Below are positions 33,001 through 42,979 of a stretch of DNA of 45,000 nt, piece by piece. The notes beneath the pieces were generated by a model. The model made no database searches, was not told the DNA's origin, and worked only from the letters and a program-made list of their open reading frames with translations. A program made the position numbers and the translations under genes. Each line of letters begins with the position of its first letter. The first letter of the stretch is position 1. The stretch spans positions 1 through 45,000 of the forward strand of contig JAQMWT010000231.1 in the NCBI GenBank assembly GCA_029834535.1. The letters are read 5' to 3'. This DNA comes from Chrysophaeum taylorii (Eukaryota > Sar > Pelagophyceae > Pelagomonadales > Pelagomonadaceae).

Positions 33001-35657
33001 TGAATATCTGACATGAAGGAAATGCTTGTGTCCCAAACGAGAATGCGGGTATAGTCGCATGGGATGGTCATCTGGTCTCTGCTGCAATCAATAGCTATGA
33101 AGGAAACCACTTTAGAAACCATGAGCACATGGGTGGAGTCTGGCGGCCAAGGTCCCTGTGTGATAGACTGAGTTGCATCCAAAATATAGTTCATGATCCG
33201 GGATGACTCAAGCGTTGCGATGAGTTCGTGCTCGAGATCATAGTCGTCCAGTATATGACGTGAAGTGGTCGCAAAGGGGCGATGCATCGACCTGGTGTCA
33301 GGGGAGACCGAGGTGGTGCAGTGACCTGCCTGGCTGAGGTGGCCGTGCTGGTAGGAGTCCAGTGGGTGCGTATAACTCTGGCGAGTGCTGCCATTACCTA
33401 GTGCCTGATCCGCATTCGTGTAGGGAGGCGAGATCGTCTGTGCTGGCGCGGATTGCAGCGGCAGGGGCGGGTCAGGTGCCTGGGAGGCTGGAAGGCGGCC
33501 TTTGTCTTCCAGAGGCGAAGGGAGCAAGCGAAGCTGTAGCTTCATCTCATCGTGATCAGATAGGCTCAATGAGCTAGTGCGCGTAATCGTGGTGCGCTTA
33601 TCTGTATCTTCATGATGTACCTGTGCGTCCTGCGGTGGTGCTTCTGCGAGCGGGACATGTCTGAAGGACTGATCCATCGGATGGGGTGCATCAGCTATGA
33701 ATGAGACAGGAGCCAGTAGCAGTGCAAGGTCGGGTGACAGAACGTGTGCGTGGTCGAGCGATTGAGCGTTGGACCTGGGCTTTGTCTGCTTAGTCTGGAA
33801 CCGTGCTGTGCAGCTGGTTTGCATTGTCTCGTCTGCTACATCGATGGGCTGACTGGTGTAGCTAACTTTTGTGGTCTTATCTTTCGCCTTGTCGTCCAAG
33901 AGAGACTGCGAGATAGTAGTCGTTGCTATGTGCGAGACTAGGAGTAGCTGTCGAGCAGCGGTGGGGAGCTGAGTGCTTTGTTGTCAGGCAGTTTCTGTGG
34001 CTGTGGAGTTCCAGCGACATGGTTGCGCAGCGCCAGACGTCTTGGCAGTGGGGATTGCCGCATAGTGACTCGCAAGTTCAAAGTCGGACGTCGGAGAATG
34101 CGTCGAATGAGCTCGGAGGTCCCCAATTTGAATACGCCCTCGTAAGGCGTGCGCGACATGGTGTAGGCGCGAGCAGCTTATGTTGGTGATCGGAAGGTCG
34201 TGAGACACATGGCGGCGCGGAGCGTCGGTGGAAATGACGAGTGTCTTGGTGTTAAAGGCGGTGACGCGGAGAGCATCGAGAAGCGGGTCATGCTCCAAGA
34301 GCAAAATCGCGTAATGCGAGTGTTCCGAAATCAGTGCCAAAATGGGTGTGGCGCGCGGCTGGCCTGTCTGCAAGGTAGTGCAGATGGGCGCGTGAGCTGA
34401 GATCCCGTGGTGGAGAATATCCGGCCTGGGATGCGTGGGGTCCAGTGCGGGAAATCGAAAAGGGGGATCGCCGAAGGAGAGTGCAAGTTCGCTGGGGTCA
34501 TAGTACGTGAGTGCAATAGAGCCAAGGGCGATGGAAGGGTCAATCATGCTGGGGGCATCCTCAATGACGGAGATGCGGGGACCAGAGCAACGAGTGCCGT
34601 AGTGACCAGGATTTGCCCATAGGCGTGTAGTGCTTGCGAAGGTGCGGGCATGTGACATGCGTCCTCGAATGAGGAGTGACGTGCCGAGGGATAAGACGCT
34701 TTTGAGGGAGGCATCGTGCGTGACTTGGGTGCATGTTTGCGGTGGAGCCGGCAGTTGGCTTTGAATCTTCGTCGCATATTCCTGTTATGCGAAAATGCTG
34801 ACAGGAGCGGTTCAGGTGGAGCGAGTCTGTGCAGTGCGCGCGGAGAATGTCTCCTGAGAGCGCAACGTCGATTTTCCGGAGGCAGCGCAAGCGTGTGGCT
34901 TCCAGAAGCGAGCTATGCAAGCGGACATAAAGGACCGAAGTGGTCGCAATAGAAGCGTGCGCAATTTGCGGCTGATCGGAGCGTTCGTAACTCTAGAAAT
35001 CTGTGTCTGTTACTGCGGCCATGGGGGAGGCTTGCCAGAAGCTTGGTCGTGGCGAGACATAAGGGTCAGCATCCGAAAGGAGTGCGTCCTCTGACTGAGA
35101 GTTGAAGAGCGGGTGATCATGTGCTGCGACTGATGCTCGTGCGATGACATCCATCGAATCGCAACATGGTGATCGCAGATGGGTCCACGCAATCTGCTGA
35201 GCAGTGTCGTCCAGTGCATCCGGCCGGGGGGGTGGATGGTGAGTGCAGCAGCGAGCGCCGGTGAGCGGTAGTGTGCGCCTGTCTTCGCAGAGAGAGGGCA
35301 GCGAGGTGGAACCAGCTTCGAAGTGATCGGGAGCGGCCGATCGAGAGATATCGAACAAGGCGGAGTGCCTGGCGAATCTGAGCTGATACCTGCAGGTGCG
35401 GTGAGTTCCTGCGAGTATGGTGACCGTGGGACCGTCGACAGCGTGTCTTGTCCTTGTGGATGCGGCATAGCGGGGGCATTGGTGATAGCGCTTGGATCAG
35501 GCGGCTGATCGGGGATGGTCGGGGAGAATATATTCGAGGCTAGTGAAGTTGGCCTTGCTTCTTCACTGTATGCGCCAGACCGGGGGGCTGAATCCGAAAG
35601 AAGGTTGTCAGTGGCCTGCGGCTCTGTTGCCTGGGGCATTGAAGACGTTGGGGCCAT
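30001..35657 (-). other. Internal region of E, decayed coding sequence of unknown type
   Basis: Open minus-strand frames at 30555-30986, 31023-31673, 31715-32332, 32558-32995, 32880-33899, 33984-34658 and 35010-35657 follow each other and overlap in different frames. The pattern suggests one long gene broken by frameshifts. The peptides are rich in Ser, His, Pro, Thr and Ala. Two segments (TPYRLLRTRDDTL...HCAILMVHS near 32800 and HSHYAILLLEHDPLLDALRV near 34300) look related. An LRGR[TI] tetrapeptide context recurs. No enzyme motif is seen, and I do not recognise the protein. Confidence 0.4.
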
Positions 35658-35788
35658 GGATCTTTGAGTGTGGTTGCCATAGTCGATGTAGGCATAATGT
35701 TCGGGAACATCTCGAGGTGTCTTGTGCGTTGACTTGTCGGTCGTGGGACCGAGGTGGCTTGGCGTTCCGTCGGCAAGGCTGCTTCCTG

Positions 35789-36110
35789 GGCCGTTGTGCC
35801 CGAAGAGAGAAGAAGCCCCTGTGCATGTCTTGGCAGCATGATGGTGATCATGACCATCAGGGAGAGTTGTTGGTCGATAATTCGAACATTTTCGACTCTT
35901 GATCTACATTGTTTTGCTTTTTGGTTTCGCTTTGCACGTCATCAGTGCTGCCGTCTGGGCCGTTGTGCCCAAAGAGAGAGGAAGCCCTTATGCATGCCGT
36001 GGCAGCTTGATGGTGTTCGTTACCATCGTATATAGAGCTGTCTGTTGCTGATTCCGAAGTAGTCGAATCTTGATGTTGGTGGTATTGTTTCTTGGTGTGA
36101 CTTTGCACGT
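35789..36110 (-). repeat. Tandem duplication of about 165 bp in E
   Basis: 35789-35938 and 35956-36110 share gggccgttgtgccc(g/a)aag, gagagaagcc, gtggcagc and ttcgacttgatctacat/ttgatgttggt. The two copies have diverged by several indels. Confidence 0.8.
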
Positions 36111-37712
36111 GGAGAACGTCGCAGGCGGCAGGGGTACGGTCGCCGGTGTTGGATGTGCGCCCTCGCAACCCGAACGCGGTGATGTGGTCGAGTTGGTATG
36201 AACCAGGTGGCCAAGGAGGCGAGCGTGTACAAAGTGGGACTGTGGGTGCCAGAGAGGCGAAGAGTGATGTTGCAGAGGAGGGGGGGGCGGAGATGGTGGG
36301 GGTTGAGAACAGAAAGGCGGAGCGGGCGGTGAACCAGGAGAAACGGGTCCGGGGCATCCGTGGCGGTGGTGATGGTACCCGGGTAGAATCGGGAGAGAGG
36401 CATCGGAGGTTTGTTCGGAAGGGGATGAAGGTAGGTGATGAATGGGGAAAGGAGGTGAAAGATCCAATGCAGCATCTTGGGTGGGGTTGGTGGCATCCAA
36501 GGAGGCAAGAATGGTGTGGAAGACGGCGTTGGTTTCGGAGTGGGAGTTGCGGATGTCAGCGTGGGCAGTTTCGAGCGCCTTGAGCTGGGTGTCCTCAAGA
36601 TGGAGTTCAGCGTGGGTGGAGACCAGTTCGTCGGCTTGGGTGGCGAGCTTGGCGGTGGCGAAGGCGAAGGCAGCGTCGGTTATGGTGAGTTTGGCGGCTG
36701 AGGAGGACAAAGCGTCGTCCTTGAGAGTGAGCGTGGCCTTGGTTGCGGCCAAGTCGGCGGTTTGGGAGTCGAGTGCAGCCTGGGTGGTGGCCAACTCGCG
36801 TTGGAGCGCAGACGGAGGTGCATTGGAACTTGGAGAAAGAAGGTGGCGTGATGCTCGGGTGGTGACGGGAGAAGGGTCGTAGCCATGGAGTGCGTAATCA
36901 CGCGGGTGGAGGTGAAAATCGGGGGGGCAGCGACTTTCCAAAGTTGAGGAAGATCGGGCAGGAAGGTCCGATGGTTGGGCGGCGGGAGCTTGAGCCGCGG
37001 AAGGAGCTTGGATAGGAATGGAAGTGCCGGAGCCGTCGTGGCCGTAGGTGGCATGGTCTTGTGGGTGGAGATGAAAGTCTCGAGGAGAGTGACTTGCGGA
37101 AGATGATGGATATCGGACAGGAGGGTCCGACGGTGGGGCGGCAGGAGCTTTAGCCGCGGTGGGGGCTTGGTCAGGGATGGCGGTGCCGGGGCCGTCATGG
37201 CCGTAGGTGGCATGATCGTCGGGAAGGGGGTGAGTGTTGCGGCGAGTGGGTGGACGAGGATGTTGGGGAACTTGAAGAGTTTGAGGAAATGGTGAAGGGG
37301 GAGTTGGCGAAAGTGGGGAGTTAGGCTCCAGTGAAGGAGGTGGAGGCTCAGGTGGAGTTGGTGGAGTGAAGGGAGCAAAGAAGAGTGGTGGTGGTGGTGG
37401 ATTGTTCAACATCGCTGGTGCGATATTCGAATAAGATGGAGTGTCCTCGTGAATGTAGGGTGTACCAGGTTGTGGAGTAACCTTGGCTATGCCAGGGTCC
37501 GGAGGGAAGGCAGTGGGGGCCGAGTTTGACGTGGGGTGTTTGACATCCGGCGGAGTGGACGGCAGAAGGTGGGTTTTGTCCATGTTCGAGAACGTGTTGA
37601 ACAGCAGGAGGGGGGGTGACCATCGGGATGATCGGGTCTTGGGTCGCGACTTCGTGGAAAGTTTGCTTGAGGGGGGTTTCGGTAAGAACGGCTGGTGGGG
37701 AAGCCAGTTCAA
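35988..37712 (-). CDS. Gag-like Pro-rich coiled-coil protein of E, 574 codons
   Basis: Open minus-strand frame. N-terminal two thirds are extremely Pro-rich with 2-3 tandem units of about 53 residues (HATYGHDG..T.IP.QAP motif). A long regular coiled coil follows at about residues 310-440 (ALQRELATTQAALDSQ, ADLAATKATL, KLATQADELVST), and a Pro/His-rich tail ends at 35988. The start at 37712 is only the first usable codon after a frame break: an upstream frame (38010-37743) carries the true N-terminus. It is likely the structural protein of this element because of its place just after the 5' LTR. No sequence kinship with B or D gag was seen. Confidence 0.5.
   Translation of the reverse strand: MNWLPHQPFLPKPPSSKLSTKSRPKTRSSRWSPPLLLFNTFSNMDKTHLLPSTPPDVKHPTSNSAPTAFPPDPGIAKVTPQPGTPYIHEDTPSYSNIAPAMLNNPPPPPLFFAPFTPPTPPEPPPPSLEPNSPLSPTPPSPFPQTLQVPQHPRPPTRRNTHPLPDDHATYGHDGPGTAIPDQAPTAAKAPAAPPSDPPVRYPSSSASHSPRDFHLHPQDHATYGHDGSGTSIPIQAPSAAQAPAAQPSDLPARSSSTLESRCPPDFHLHPRDYALHGYDPSPVTTRASRHLLSPSSNAPPSALQRELATTQAALDSQTADLAATKATLTLKDDALSSSAAKLTITDAAFAFATAKLATQADELVSTHAELHLEDTQLKALETAHADIRNSHSETNAVFHTILASLDATNPTQDAALDLSPPFPIHHLPSSPSEQTSDASLPILPGYHHHRHGCPGPVSPGSPPAPPFCSQPPPSPPPPPLQHHSSPLWHPQSHFVHARLLGHLVHTNSTTSPRSGCEGAHPTPATVPLPPATFSTCKVTPRNNTTNIKIRLLRNQQQTALYTMVTNTIKLPRHA
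36880..37215 (-). repeat. About 158-bp coding tandem repeat in the E Pro-rich ORF
   Basis: Units centred near 36885, 37045 and 37203 each contain gtaggtggcatg(g/a)tc or a diverged form, encode the YGHDG (or HGYD) motif, and keep the reading frame. The first unit is partial and diverged. Confidence 0.75.
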
Positions 37713-37742
37713 GTTGCTCGTCCTGGTCGAGTTGCTCGTTCA

Positions 37743-38010
37743 TAGCTTAGACTGTTGCGGCGAAATTAGCTTGTTCGACAGCATGTTATGCGGCGAACGC
37801 AGCATTTTCGGCAGCGAGTTCTGCAGCGATCGCATCACATCCGGCGTGGAAATCAGCTTTGATATCGTCGAGCTGTTGCAAAAGCCAGAGAGCTTGTTCT
37901 TGTGATGGGGTGAATTTCATCAAATAGTCCAGATTCAGACTTGTGAAGTCGTGAGTCGCCATCGTGTTGGGGCTGCGTTTTTGCGCTGTTGTTGGTTGCT
38001 TTGCGTCCAC
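37743..38010 (-). pseudogene. N-terminal part of the E gag-like gene
   Basis: Frame from ATG 38010 (MDAKQPTTAQKRSP) with a probable alternative ATG at MATHDFTSL (37962), helical, ending at TAA 37786. The same frame has a second stop before an ATG at 37743 (MNEQLDQDEQ) and then overlaps the 574-codon frame in another phase. It begins about 180 bp after the 5' LTR, the expected place for a gag start. Confidence 0.5.
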
Positions 38011-38190
38011 ACTTTTTCACACCTTCTCACCAGTAGCAGGCGATTACACTTGACTACGGTCTTAGAAACTTCAGGAACTTCAGGAGATTGCTTTTACCTG
38101 GAAATCATGGGTGTTTGTCCGAGACGTCGATCGAGATCGATGTCTTTCGGAGGGACGTTTATCTACCAGTACCTGACTGGGTCCAAACCG

Positions 38191-38374
38191 AGAGAACAGT
38201 AAAAATCACTGTGCCCCTGGTAGAGAATGATGGCAGTGGTAGTGCCACCCTATTTCCCTGTTTCTAACGACACAAAGAGCGGCACGGTGTTCGACACAGC
38301 GATTTTATTGGTGATTGGGTGTGAGTGTGATATAAGGGGGGGGGGGTACCCTAAATCGAATTTTATATCTCTAC
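38191..38374 (-). repeat. 5' LTR of element E
   Basis: Matches 29808-29992. On the minus strand it starts with gtagagatataaaattc, giving a TATAAAA string near the outer end, and holds AATAAA at 38302-38309. The leader beyond it on the minus strand (ttggacccagtcaggtac) resembles that of B. Confidence 0.9.
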
Positions 38375-38448
38375 TACTGAACCTCCGCATACGGAACAAT
38401 TATGTGCGGAACAACACAACGCCATTGGCCTGACTACATACGCGACCA

Positions 38449-39725
38449 GTGTTTTTGTCTGTTCAACATGGCAAGCCTCGCAAGCCATCAGTCATGTTAC
38501 TCTGTTCTGGTCTATCAACCCCTGCGTTCCTGTCACAAGCCAACAATGACTTGGTCTTGAACATCAATGTTAAAGTTGCTGTCGTGTCTGATGATACTCC
38601 TGTGTGCATGTTACGTAGACGACTTCCATATGTGTTAATTTCTCCATCCCTTCTCTCCTATATTAATCACCTCCACTTTATAACTGAAGAGGAGAGACGT
38701 GAACTGTACTGTGACATCATAGAAATCACTCCCCCGTGCACAGATCGTAATTTGTCGAAGAACACCGAAACTTCCGACCTTACCAGCTTACTTGACGATG
38801 CCCTCTTCGACAGCATGCTCACCATCGTCAAGTTGCTCAAGCCCCTCGTTCTTATGGCGCGGATAACTCCCCCACACAAACAGGTACACCGTGATCACAT
38901 TTCCGTGGCCAATCTCATCCATGCCACACTCAATTATACGGTCGATGTGGTCGATCGATTTCCAACGTTCCTCTGCGGCGATTACCTATCCCGAGAGAGA
39001 CGGATTTGTGTTGCTCGTAGATATAACACGGGCAGCATTGATATGCTTGCCTGGCCCAATCTCATCACCCTAAACGATTCTTGGACTTTGCTGACGATAT
39101 CAACTCTATTCCGAAAACTCTCTGGCTATCCAATGATCGCCTAAAGACTGGATCCGCATCTACCCTGATCCTCCGTTGGTTCCTTCACCTAAACCCTTTC
39201 CTTTATACACGCGCACAGGCTCTGTTCGGTTAAGTTTGAACGAACTTGAACCTTAAGTCTCCGCAAGTGCAAGCGCACCCTCAGGTCGACACTGCTCGCG
39301 GCCCTCTTCATGCCATTCACAGTCTACTAACTCGGTGCACACTTGTTATGCCACACTGTCTCGCTTACGACTCAGCTCGCGACCGATTCTCGTTTAAGGA
39401 CAAGCACTTAGCCCTAGAATATTATCATCTATCTCACAATCGGCATCTTGGATTCTCACGGATAGCGATCGCCAGCTTGGCTCCAAAATGCACTCAATGC
39501 TTGCTCCCGTGCCCACAATACGGGGATACGCCAACATCATCTTACTCGATCCACGTAATGGCAAACTTCGATATCCAACGCGTTCCGAGCTTATTAGAGC
39601 AAATAAGCACACTCGCTCGCAAGAGTCCTTCTTGCGTTCGCTGAAGAAGGACCTTTGCTGTGATCTTCTCGGCAATGCTCTACCGGCTGGTACTTATCAT
39701 ACGCTCCATACGCACATATCTGTCG
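38449..39725 (+). pseudogene. C5-cytosine DNA methyltransferase region of element D
   Basis: The frame 38449-39144 has a motif I-like MLLCSGLSTPAFLSQ (38494-38535), then VAVVSDD, and CDIIEITPPCTDRNLSKN as motif IV with Pro-Pro-Cys at 38731-38739. The motif VI position reads LVLMARITPPH, with Glu lost (E retained in A and B). Motif VIII is YLSRERRICVARR near 38985-39021. A stop at 39142-39144 and frame changes follow. TIRGYANIILLDP and TRSEL near 39520-39595 correspond to motif IX, and LGNALPAG at 39668-39691 to motif X. About 400 bp of the target-recognition region present in A are missing near 39260-39290. In this copy the catalytic Glu and the domain between VIII and IX are lost, so it is inactive. 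It lies between protease and integrase, as in B. Confidence 0.78.
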
Positions 39726-39738
39726 CATAATCGTCGAC

Positions 39739-41060
39739 ATGAAGTCCCTCACGTTGGACCCTACCTTACAACATGATATTGCCATTATGAAGAAGACTTA
39801 TGTGTATATTTTCCTCACTCGCGAACTGCACCCGTCCAGTCACAGTTCTGACACCATTTCTCAGGCATACGCATTCATGAGTCACATCGCCACCCGAAGC
39901 TTGACCGAAATGTCGTTAAACTACCGCTCCTCAGGAAATGCACCCGAAGAAGCACTTGCCTCGTCAGTCTCAAATGACAATGAGCATATGGACGTGGACT
40001 CCACCGATGACAGCAACGTCCCCTCCTTAGACTCGACTACCGAGCTCAAATTCAGCGTTCGGAGGAAACGACACATACACGTTAAGTCGATTCCTCGCAA
40101 ATCCCTCCCTGTCGAATACCAACACGCGAAGGAACGCGCCAGCCTCTTCCACAGAGTTCACCATTGCCCTGTCAATGTGGCAGCCAATGCCCCTGACGTT
40201 TTTGCACGTCCTGGCTTTTCTGCATCAGATCTCCATATCGAGATATCTGTATCGACTGCATCTTCCATAATAAACGTCACGGCCATGATCAACATAATCC
40301 AACTAAGCCCAATTTTGAACAGACTTACCAACCCGGTGAAGTCTGGGCTTGTGATGGAGGCTACGTTACCATTCCTTCAGAATGGGGTGGCTTCACCCAC
40401 ATTATCTTGTTTAAGGAGCTGTTGTCGAAATTTCTGCTCGCTTACTTTGCACGCACTACCAACGCGACTGAGTTTACGCAAGCCTTGGACTACTCATATG
40501 CGTTCTGCAGAACTCAACTCGACGTGCACTTGCGCACTGTATATTCTGACGCGTTCCGTCCGTACTTCAGCCAGCATGTGACCACACCCTACCGCGTCGA
40601 TAAAGGCATCAACCTTATCGCTTTCCCGCCTTACCGACACCATTTTAATCATGAGGTCGAACAGTGTATAGGCTTCATTGCCTCTGCCTCCTCAACTCGC
40701 CTCCGTAACCTTCTCAATGCACACTACCGTGGCGCCAAAATTGTTGAGCCGGCAATTCATTTTCCATGGGCTGTGATCCATACCATTCAATCCTACAATA
40801 TCTTGACTAGCGCCTCCCTCCAGCGTATCCACAGCGCCATCATTAGTCCGCAACAGTTTCTTTACAACAAGTTGAGCACCCCTCAACATGACCTTCTTAA
40901 AATTTTTGGTAGTGAATGTTTCCTTCTCTTGGATCCTCGTGAACACCACAATACGAACCATCGCGCCGCATATATCTGTACCTGTGCTGCGCCAACTCAC
41001 AAAACCCGCTCGTCTCCCCACATGTTGATCATCGGGCAGATGTCGTTCTCAACTCAGAGA
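39739..41060 (+). pseudogene. Integrase of element D, frameshifted
   Basis: The first frame carries the candidate cleavage site LTEMSLNYRSS, an acidic stretch and the start of a zinc-binding part (FHRVHHC). After a frame change, CIDCIFHNKRH and GEVWACDGGYVTIPSEWGG give the CC pair and the first catalytic Asp (40353-40355). The frame from 40407 has TVYSDAFRPYFSQHV (second Asp near 40548) and FNHEVEQCIGFIA (Glu near 40653). The C-terminal domain reaches SENGQLRISSKLTF before the Pro/Ser-rich linker to RT. The third-residue context NHEVE departs from the Copia NG..ER. Two or more frameshifts. Confidence 0.75.
39901..39931 (+). other. Candidate polyprotein cleavage site 2 (methyltransferase/integrase)
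   Basis: Encodes LTEMSLNYRSS; the DNA core tcgttaaacta is identical to the sites at 28791 and 42062. It lies between methyltransferase motif X and the integrase zinc-binding part, where a processed polyprotein should be cut. Confidence 0.55.
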
Positions 41061-41101
41061 ACGGTCAACTTCGTATTTCCTCCAAGCTCACCTTCACGTA
41101 C

Positions 41102-42979
41102 ATGCTCCAGCGCTCCACCCTTGATCCTGAACATGCTCCTCCACCTGGTGCTCCACATGTTTCTTTCGACATTGCACCCCATCGAGATGATGACCCCGAT
41201 GATGCGTTGCAGAGGGGGAATCAAACGCAGAGGGGGCACTCTCCTGCTTCTTCTCATCGACCTGCTCCCGCTCCCGCTCGGTCCTCGTCTCAGCCGCAGT
41301 CCTCAGACTCAACTCCAGTAGCTTCCCCTGCTGATGACGACAACACTATTTCACCACCGCCAATCCTACCGTCTTACAAGGACCTGTTTTCACAAGACAA
41401 CCTAGAACTGGTCCTAGGTTCTCGGCGCCCCAACAAACGCAAGGCTTCGTCCATGGCTTCCGTTACTGCTCGGCTGCAAGCGTCTACTGTTGGCGCCTAC
41501 AAATCCACTGGTGGCAAACTCGCTAATTTTCGATGGGATCTTCAGCATCGTTTTCTTGATTTCAAATCGCCCACCCTCTCCGCCACACAGGCTTTGCTGG
41601 TACAACACCTTCTACCATTGCATACCGATCTTCTATCTCGCTACCCTTTGCTCGATGGTGTATTGTTGCACACCAAATGTGCGTCTAGCATACAAGTGTC
41701 CACATACCTGACTACAGATGGCACTCCTTTCTGTCACCCTCCGTCTCCACTTATTGCCATGTTCGTTGAACATGCTTCGGCGTTTGGTGTCTCTCCATTG
41801 CAATATGCTTACACTTACCTATCACCCACCAACTTCATCGATCATAACGTCCATACTCCCCGGTCATCATCTGAGTTTGGATCTACGTCTTCCTCACTAT
41901 CTGACCTGGAGGAATATCTCCTCTGCTCCACCGAGTACATTACTCAGGTGCTTCATGAGGAACCACTCCTCTTGATTCAGATGGAACCTGATCATTCTAC
42001 CCCTGCCGCTTGTTCTACTCACGCTTATCCTGTAGTGTTATACACTGCTTCGACCGAAGAGTCGTTAAACTACGGCTCCCCAGCCACTGTAGGTCCGGAC
42101 GAATACAAAGTCCAGGAAGCCGACATTGCTATCGACCAGTAAAAGCTCAAGTGTCTACAAGGACTTACACCTGAAGACCGGCAAGCCTACATCAAAGCGA
42201 TCGCAAAAGAGCTACATGGCATTGTGCGATTTGGCTGTTTCAAGTTAGCCTTACCTGGCGCTTCGACTCGTCCAATTGACAGTCGCCTGGTTCTCAAGAT
42301 CATGACCAACTCCTCTGGGGAGTATACCAAGCACAAGGCTCGGTTAGTCTTGCGTGGCTTCTTAGCCTCACTCGGCGCCGACTTCTTTGGGACGTTTAGT
42401 CCCATGGCAACGATGACTGCTATACGTGTCATCTTATCCATTGCTGCTTACAAGAACCTACCCGTGTACCACAGCGACGTGCCCAACGCGTTCGTCCAGT
42501 CCGACATCGATGCTCACGTCTACGTCCAGCTCCCTGACGGCATCAAGCTGCTTGATCCGCAAGACGATATGTATCGCGGCCGCCGTTTACCCAAGTTGCT
42601 TAAGTCCCTGTACGGACCCAGGCAATCACCTTCTTTCTGCAACAAAGAGACCGACAACTTCTTTAGGAGTCTTGGCTACAAACGACTCCATGCCGACTCA
42701 TGCTTGTATGTCCGTATCTCTACTCACGCTCGCTTTCTTATCTGTGGCCAATCTGTGGATGATATCGTCATCGTCGCTAACGATGATAACCTTCGCACAG
42801 ACCTCCAGGAAGCTCTGCGCAAACAGTTTTCCGTCGAACAGTTTGAGCCTGTTCACACACTACTTGGCATGTGCATCTGCAGAACTGCTGATGGCTCGAT
42901 ATCTTTAGACGTCCAAGCCAAAGTATATGCCCTATTTGACAATCATCCCAGCCTGAAAACTGCAAATAACGAAGCAACT
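41102..42979 (+). pseudogene. Linker and reverse transcriptase of element D, one in-frame TAA
   Basis: Frame 41102-42142 is a Pro/Ser-rich linker followed by the RT N-terminal extension (AYKSTGGKLANFRWDL), with the candidate cleavage site STEESLNYGS near its end. TAA 42140-42142 is an isolated stop; the same frame goes on with RLVLKIMTNSSG, KHKARLVLRGF, HSDVPNAFVQSDIDAHV, SLYGPRQSPSFCN and CGQSVDDIVIVAN (Asp pair 42758-42763). A retroposon at 42980 cuts it, and RT resumes at 43377. It is very close to element A over its whole length. Confidence 0.85.
42048..42079 (+). other. Candidate polyprotein cleavage site 3 (integrase/RT)
   Basis: Encodes STEESLNYGS followed by PATVGPDEYK. Its DNA resembles the site at 28778 over about 30 bp (ttcgaccgaa..tcgttaaacta). 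It sits just before the conserved core of RT. Element A has no such peptide at the same place. Confidence 0.55.

Larger units (their letters stand above)
29808..38374 (-). mobile_element. Large LTR retrotransposon E without recognisable enzymes (LARD-like)
   Basis: About 8.57 kb between two LTRs of about 185 bp, with target duplication tact (29804-29807 and 38375-38378; up to tactact if LTR ends are placed differently). Minus orientation is inferred from the internal sequence cagattgaactcggtga next to the left LTR, identical in position to B, and from the open frames. A coiled-coil/Pro-rich gag-like gene sits near the 5' LTR. No protease, integrase, RT or RNase H motif was found. It is probably mobilised in trans by a B-type element, whose LTR ends it shares. 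Confidence 0.8.

Noticed and set aside
30555..35657. Possible hidden RT, integrase or protease genes in E.
   Set aside because: No YVDD/SVDD-type, D-D-E, DSG/DGG or RNase H signature was found on either strand in the frames read.
35492..36882. Plus-strand frames opposite the E gag-like gene.
   Set aside because: Shadows of the minus-strand Pro-rich coding sequence; Gly/Val/Ala-rich without any motif.
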